A DNA stretch of 64,000 nt, taken from positions 62,001 through 126,000 of the forward strand of contig NZ_JAGYPD010000008.1 in assembly GCF_018343515.1 (NCBI RefSeq). Direction: 5' to 3'. The stretch comes from Bacillus sp. FJAT-50079. Its GTDB lineage: Bacteria; Bacillota; Bacilli; Bacillales; Bacillaceae_C. The translations under genes and the position numbers were made by a program. The notes beneath the pieces were generated by a model that did no database searches, was not told the origin of the DNA, and saw nothing but the letters and a program-made list of their open reading frames with translations. Shown in pieces: positions 59,961-64,000 of the stretch (its first letter is position 1; every line of letters starts with the position of its first letter).

Positions 59961-61652
59961 TTAGATTTTAAATTGTTGAACTAGACCATTTAACTCTTCA
60001 GCTAATTGGGCGAGTTGTGCAGAGCTACTTGCCACATCTTCCATAGAGCTGCTTGTTTGTTGCATGGAGGCAGCGGTTTCTTGCACGCCAGCAGCGGACT
60101 GCTCTGAAATAGCCGCTATTTCTTCAACAGAACCACTCATTTCTTCGCTACTTGTAGAAATATCCGCTAGGTTTTCAGAAATAATCGAAATATTATTCGC
60201 CATATCATTAACTGAATTCCTTATCTCTGTAAATGTATTGCTCGTAACTTGTAATTGTTCTGTTCCTCTTTGGACTTCCGTATAACTATCTTGCAAAGAT
60301 ACTGTGACCATGCTAGATTCACTTTGGATGGTATCCACAATTCCTGTGATATCTGTTACAGAGATCGCCACTTGTTCGGCAAGTTTTTTCACTTCTTCTG
60401 CCACGACCGCAAAACCTTTACCGTGTTCTCCTGCCCTTGCAGCTTCAATCGCAGCATTCAAAGCCAATAGATTCGTTTGGTCTGCGATTTCCTTAATGAC
60501 AACAACCAATTTTGATATTTCTTGTGATTGGGTATCCAATCCTTTTATTTTTAAAACAGCGTCATGTACAATTGCATCAATCTTATTCATCTGCTCGGTC
60601 GATCTTTCCATCAACTGAGTGCCTTCTGCCGTTTTTCCAATCACTTGTTGCGAAGCTTGGTGAATCGAATCCCCTTTCATGTTCGCTTCTTCAACTTTCG
60701 TTGTAAAAACCTCCATAATCGTTGCAAGATCAGTAGCACTTTGGGCTTCGTTTTCAATCCCATGAGCCAATTCTTGCATTGTAACAGCGACTTGTTCGGA
60801 TGCCGCATTCACTTCATTCGATGATTGTGTCAACTCCTCACTTTGTCCCGTAACCGTTTCAGACACACTGCTGATTTTATTTAATAATTCTCGTGTACTA
60901 GCGCTCATTTCATTCGTTGCGACAACTAACTGTCCTACCTCATCTCGTGCCTGTTCGGTTAATGGCTCATGACTTAAATCGCCAGTCGCAACTAACTTCA
61001 TACGTTCCATCACTCTAATGATCGGTTTTGAAATGACCGAAGACACCAATACCGCAGCGATCATACTGATTACAACAACAAAAACGGTGACAACTGAAAC
61101 CATTTTGAAGGTATCATCTCCATTGGCGATAATCGCGCTTCCTTTTTTGTTAGTTATCTGCTCCCGATTATCGGCCATCTCTTCATAACCATTTATGAGT
61201 GCTGTACCGTCCTCCGCCAACCTTCGAAGATTTTGGCGAGCAACCTCTTCGTTCCCCTTGTCGTATTCGTCGAAAACTTCACTGACAATTGCATCTCTCC
61301 ACGTCACGGTTTCGGCCATGAGTTGATTAAATTCCGCGGAAGCTTCAAGCGCCTCAGCATCAGCTTGATATTGTTTACTCCTCTCTGTATATTCATAAAA
61401 TTGCTCTTTAAATTTCGGGTCCCCAAACAATATATACGCCCGAACAGTGGCAAGCCGATTTGCCATCGTTGTCGCCAACTTTTGATCGGCAATCAACAAC
61501 TTGACTTCCTGGTTAACGATATCCTCTGTCATATCATTGACGTTTTTAACCGAAACAAGGTTGTAAATGCCTAATCCAATCACCAACAAAACAACAATTG
61601 AAAATGAAAAAATCAATTTACCTCTAATACTCTTAAATCCTACTTTTCCCAT
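59961..61652 (-). CDS. Methyl-accepting chemotaxis protein
   Basis: A 563-residue receptor: TM1 (about 12-32), a four-helix-bundle ligand region of about 150 residues, TM2 (about 183-205), HAMP (about 205-260) and a cytoplasmic signalling domain with the tip sequence [20 protein letters not shown] and [16 protein letters not shown]. Gln/Glu pairs for methylation flank it. The sensor belongs to the 4HB_MCP type, ligand unknown. Ribosome site GAGGAATTTAG. A sigmaD promoter was looked for upstream; only a weak GCCGGTGA was seen. Confidence 0.95.
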   Translation of the reverse strand: MGKVGFKSIRGKLIFSFSIVVLLVIGLGIYNLVSVKNVNDMTEDIVNQEVKLLIADQKLATTMANRLATVRAYILFGDPKFKEQFYEYTERSKQYQADAEALEASAEFNQLMAETVTWRDAIVSEVFDEYDKGNEEVARQNLRRLAEDGTALINGYEEMADNREQITNKKGSAIIANGDDTFKMVSVVTVFVVVISMIAAVLVSSVISKPIIRVMERMKLVATGDLSHEPLTEQARDEVGQLVVATNEMSASTRELLNKISSVSETVTGQSEELTQSSNEVNAASEQVAVTMQELAHGIENEAQSATDLATIMEVFTTKVEEANMKGDSIHQASQQVIGKTAEGTQLMERSTEQMNKIDAIVHDAVLKIKGLDTQSQEISKLVVVIKEIADQTNLLALNAAIEAARAGEHGKGFAVVAEEVKKLAEQVAISVTDITGIVDTIQSESSMVTVSLQDSYTEVQRGTEQLQVTSNTFTEIRNSVNDMANNISIISENLADISTSSEEMSGSVEEIAAISEQSAAGVQETAASMQQTSSSMEDVASSSAQLAQLAEELNGLVQQFKI

Positions 61653-61854
61653 CTAAATTCCTCTATTCTTTATATTATCTTGATACTACTGTCACCGGCA
61701 AGTTCATGTTCCTTGTACGACCCAACCCTACCTCCCAAAAATAGAATTCCTCATATATACCTTCTATACAAGATTCCTATCTTCTTATTCCCGGTATAGA
61801 GTCTCCCGCTTACAAAACTCTTAATATCTTACTCTCACCACTCCCGTTACACTT

Positions 61855-61864
61855 AAAGTGCAGT
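61855..61864. promoter_or_regulatory. AAAGTGCAGT word downstream of the XRE gene
   Basis: Identical to the two operator-like words at 62133 and 62153. It lies just after the stop of the minus-strand XRE gene, where a third regulator site or a decayed operator could sit. Confidence 0.4.
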
Positions 61865-61877
61865 CTGAATCAAAAAG

Positions 61878-62087
61878 TTATCTCTTATCGGGGACTCTTA
61901 GATAATCGGCATCCATTTGAAACACATATGCCATTGCATAGAGTACGAGAGGCTTTAATTCTACGTCTCCGTTTTCCCAACTAACTAAGGTTCGCTTTGA
62001 TACGCCTAGCTTCTCGGCCAATGCTTCTTGCGTAAAACCTTTTTCTACACGAGCTGCTTTAAGACTCAAATCAACAGGTCGGTGCAT
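61878..62087 (-). CDS. Small XRE-family transcriptional regulator
   Basis: A 69-residue protein that is almost only a helix-turn-helix: KAARVEKGFTQEALAEKLGV and SKRTLVSWENGDVELKPLVL, then a short AMAYVFQMDADYL end. It resembles Cro-like or plasmid/phage control proteins. AAAAGGAGG precedes the ATG. Divergent from the S24 repressor at 62232 across a region with repeated AAAGTGCAGT words. Confidence 0.88.
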   Translation of the reverse strand: MHRPVDLSLKAARVEKGFTQEALAEKLGVSKRTLVSWENGDVELKPLVLYAMAYVFQMDADYLRVPDKR

Positions 62088-62132
62088 GTCGCAAACCTCC
62101 TTTTTTGTTGTTACCTACACAATAGTACACTA

Positions 62133-62196
62133 AAAGTGCAGTGTCAACACAGAAAGTGCAGTATCTTCCATAAGATTGTTTTAGATTCTGCACTTA
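62133..62196. promoter_or_regulatory. Operator-like repeats between divergent repressor genes
   Basis: AAAGTGCAGT at 62133-62142 and 62153-62162, exactly 20 bases apart, and an inverted copy CTGCACTT at 62188-62195. The inverted copy lies between a TTGTTT -35-like box (about 62178) and TATAGA (about 62200) of the S24 gene. One or both neighbouring proteins probably bind here. Confidence 0.65.
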
Positions 62197-62231
62197 AGGT
62201 ATAGAATAAGCTATGAAAGGAGAGATGTTAG

Positions 62232-62873
62232 ATGAAAGAGGATATAACGCTTTCATATCAAAGAAAAGTTTTATCTAACAATATCCAAAGGTTTTTGGAT
62301 AAAAGAGGGATAACACAAACTGATATGGCTCGCGATATAGGTGTCGCTGAAACGACCGTCTCAAGTTGGATGTTAGGAAAAAGGTATCCGGGATTAAAAA
62401 GCCAACAGCGCTTGGCAGATTACTTTAATGTCAAACGTTCGGACCTAACTGAAGAGAGTTCTTTAAACCTAGTGGAAGTATCTCCACAAACAGTCAAAAT
62501 TCCGGTTCTAGGTGTTATCGCTTGTCATGATTCAATACTCGCTAAAGAAAACATAATAGACTACCGCTACGAATCTCCAGATGACTTACCGAGTGGAGCG
62601 CTTTACTACTTAGAGGCAAAGGGAGACAGCATGGAGCCGAAGATTCCAGACGGGTCTCTCGTCCTTATCCGTGAGCAATCAGAAGTTGAATCCGGGGAAA
62701 TCGCGGCTGTTCTAGTCAACCGCGATGAAGAAGCCAGCTTGAAGAAAGTAACAAGACAAGGAGGTATGGTTCTGCTGATGCCTCTCAATAGCAGTCATGA
62801 GCCAATTCTCATCACTGAAGACAATCCAGCCCTTATTATCGGGAAAGCAGTAGAAGTAAGGTACAGACTCTAA
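62232..62873 (+). CDS. Phage-type repressor: XRE HTH plus S24 (LexA-like) peptidase domain
   Basis: A 213-residue repressor. HTH at about 12-68 (RGITQTDMARDIGVAETTVSSW, in parts), then an S24 domain with the catalytic pair Ser133 (KGDSMEP) and Lys171 (ASLKKVTRQ). The cleavage region reads VLGVIACHDSILAKENI; the usual scissile Gly after Ala-(Cys) is His99, so self-cleavage may be altered. Ribosome site AAAGGAGAG. No other phage genes are visible, so this is a relict immunity pair or a chromosomal stress repressor. Confidence 0.9.
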   Translation: MKEDITLSYQRKVLSNNIQRFLDKRGITQTDMARDIGVAETTVSSWMLGKRYPGLKSQQRLADYFNVKRSDLTEESSLNLVEVSPQTVKIPVLGVIACHDSILAKENIIDYRYESPDDLPSGALYYLEAKGDSMEPKIPDGSLVLIREQSEVESGEIAAVLVNRDEEASLKKVTRQGGMVLLMPLNSSHEPILITEDNPALIIGKAVEVRYRL

Positions 62874-62891
62874 TTCCAACGATTGTAATTA

Positions 62892-62930
62892 AAAAGAGCA
62901 GCATCCTCATTCGGATTGCCTGCTCTTTCT
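62892..62930 (+). terminator. Terminator after the S24 repressor gene
   Basis: AAAGAGCAG pairs with CTGCTCTTT around a loop of about 19 bases. It begins about 20 bases after the stop. Confidence 0.7.
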
Positions 62931-62954
62931 AGTATAAACGATGGAGGTGATAGG

Positions 62955-62987
62955 ATGAAAAAACGAATAGATACGTATTTGTATTAA
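62955..62987 (+). CDS. Possible 10-residue peptide or truncated gene
   Basis: ATG follows an excellent ribosome site (GGAGGTGATAGG) but the frame stops after MKKRIDTYLY. It may be a mini-peptide, a leader or the first codons of a gene lost by deletion. No function can be given. Confidence 0.25.
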   Translation: MKKRIDTYLY

Positions 62988-63149
62988 AAACTAAGCGTTA
63001 AATCATGATGACCTTTATATCGGTCTTCCGTCGGCGCTAATCGTATTAATTGAGAAGCATTAGGGGAACAATCTACTGAATATGACAGCTTTATAAAACA
63101 GCCTGCCAAAATGATTACATCATGCCGCCCGTAAAACCTCATCCACTTT

Positions 63150-64000
63150 TTATCTTTGCATATCTTCAAATATAATGACAATCCTCGTCCCTTCTCCCTC
63201 CTTACTTATTAATTGAAAGGATGAATTTTTTAGTAATTTTACTTTTTCAAATGGATTTTTAAACCCAATCCGCTGGCTGTGACCATGAAGAAGCTGCTCC
63301 TGTTTGTCTTTCGGTATCCCGCACCCATTATCTTCAATAATAACCGTTACTTTTCCGTTATCTTTTTGTATAGAGAGCATCAATGTGCCTCCGACACGTT
63401 TTTTAATCAATCCATGTTGGACTGCATTTTCTACTAATGGCTGAATGGTCATCGCTGGAATCATTGCTTGAATCGTTTCATCAATATCATAAATAATGTT
63501 TAATCGATTGCCAAATCGAAGTTTTTCAATCGCTAAATAAGACTCAACTAGCTCAATTTCTTCCTCTAATGGTATGATCGCTTGCTGTTTTTGAAAATCT
63601 AATTTAGAACGGAAATAAACGGATAAATGTTCTAATGCCTCGGGAACTTTCTTGGAGTTTTTAAAACTTAAACCGATAATCGTATTTAACGTATTATAAA
63701 GAAAATGAGGTGCAATTTGAGCATAATAATGGCTCATTTCATTTTGAACAGATCGTTGGACTGCTTCCGTCATCGCAAGCAGTGAGTGAATCCGAGAAAG
63801 AAATTCTTCTTGCAAGATTGGTTTCTGGATGACGTCATTCGCTCCACTCTGCAAGGATTGGATAATATCGTCTAAACGCCCTGATGAAGATAGAAGCAAT
63901 ATCGGTAACTCCGCTAAATGATATTCCTTTCGAATACTAATACTCAACTCTACACCTGATGTATGGGGCATATTTAATTCAATCACCGCTAGACTAATAT
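63150..64000 (-). CDS. Hybrid receiver-histidine kinase (LytS/YesM-type kinase domain), N-terminus off the right edge
   Basis: The last 283 residues of a larger protein; the frame is open to base 64000. It begins in a receiver domain (VIELNMPHTSGVEL, LLSSSG, VIQKPI, about the first 95 residues). A His-kinase region with the phospho-His in QIAPHFLYNTLNTIIG follows, then an HATPase with VENAVQHGL, DNGCGIP and IGFKNPFEK. In the receiver the phospho-acceptor Asp is Glu (VIELNMP instead of VIDLNMP). The missing part is probably membrane-bound (7TM-DISM type are common), which is inference. Confidence 0.87.
   Translation of the reverse strand, partial: ISLAVIELNMPHTSGVELSISIRKEYHLAELPILLLSSSGRLDDIIQSLQSGANDVIQKPILQEEFLSRIHSLLAMTEAVQRSVQNEMSHYYAQIAPHFLYNTLNTIIGLSFKNSKKVPEALEHLSVYFRSKLDFQKQQAIIPLEEEIELVESYLAIEKLRFGNRLNIIYDIDETIQAMIPAMTIQPLVENAVQHGLIKKRVGGTLMLSIQKDNGKVTVIIEDNGCGIPKDKQEQLLHGHSQRIGFKNPFEKVKLLKNSSFQLISKEGEGTRIVIIFEDMQR

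Noticed and set aside
61653-61740. SigmaD promoter for the chemoreceptor
   Set aside because: GCCGGTGA is a weak -10 match and there is no TAAA at the right distance.
61878-62873. Prophage region
   Set aside because: Only the regulator pair is phage-like; no integrase, structural or lysis genes and no attachment-site repeats were seen.
62984-63181. 65-codon minus-strand frame next to the kinase gene
   Set aside because: Overlaps the end of the kinase gene, lacks a ribosome site and resembles nothing known.

Overview
The window is chromosomal DNA of a low-GC, spore-former-type Bacillaceae bacterium. Evidence: AGGAGG ribosome sites with frequent TTG/GTG starts, a CIRCE-controlled groES-groEL pair, and the Bacillus-type block moaC-rex-tatA-tatC-(lipoprotein)-ydiK-ydiL-groES-groEL. 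Other hallmarks are licBCAH-licR and opuCABCD gene orders, many strong intrinsic terminators, and degenerate Bacillus-type intergenic repeats. No rRNA, tRNA, CRISPR array or transposase gene was seen.

Layout. 1-8.3 kb: a minus-strand hut-like operon (urocanase-like, YjiH membrane protein, imidazolonepropionase-like, M20 hydrolase, YuiF-type transporter, HAL-like lyase cut by the left edge). It starts at a consensus sigma-54 promoter and is faced by a divergent PAS/AAA+/Fis enhancer-binding protein with two near-identical upstream sites. All three hut-family enzymes keep their scaffold but lack substrate-recognition or catalytic residues of the true histidine enzymes, so the operon probably degrades a histidine relative rather than histidine. 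10-17 kb: nitroreductase, DUF2207 membrane protein, MFS transporter, aldo/keto reductase, CoA-disulfide-reductase-like flavoprotein and a LysR remnant. 17-26 kb: a licBCAH-type cellobiose/lichenan PTS operon extended by a GH170 (DUF871) and a GH1 glycosidase, with its LicR activator. 26-31 kb: an OpuC-type osmoprotectant ABC transporter ending in a carnitine/choline acyltransferase gene that seems to start at AUA. 31-38 kb: the conserved groESL-tat-rex-moaC block.

38-43 kb: beta-glucoside PTS operon with BglG/LicT antiterminator, cre site and leader terminator. 43-48 kb: PadR repressor with a heterodimeric ABC exporter, then an azoreductase. 48-53 kb: OmpR-type two-component system with a PepSY-like protein, and an ECF sigma/anti-sigma pair. 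53-58 kb: a second sigma-54 unit, in which an AcoR-like activator faces an amidohydrolase, a DUF59 (MIP18-like) protein and a DJ-1/PfpI protein. 58-64 kb: EAL-HDOD protein, chemoreceptor, an XRE/S24 repressor pair with shared operator-like sites, and a receiver-histidine kinase cut by the right edge whose receiver has Glu at the phospho-acceptor position.

Overall this is a catabolism and transport region: two sigma-54-controlled catabolic operons, two beta-glucoside PTS systems and an osmoprotectant importer, interspersed with stress and signalling genes. Two arrays of an 11-bp AATTGCGTAAC motif spaced about 21 bp, and a repeat family with a GCCAC/GTGGC hairpin core, are the main unexplained non-coding structures.
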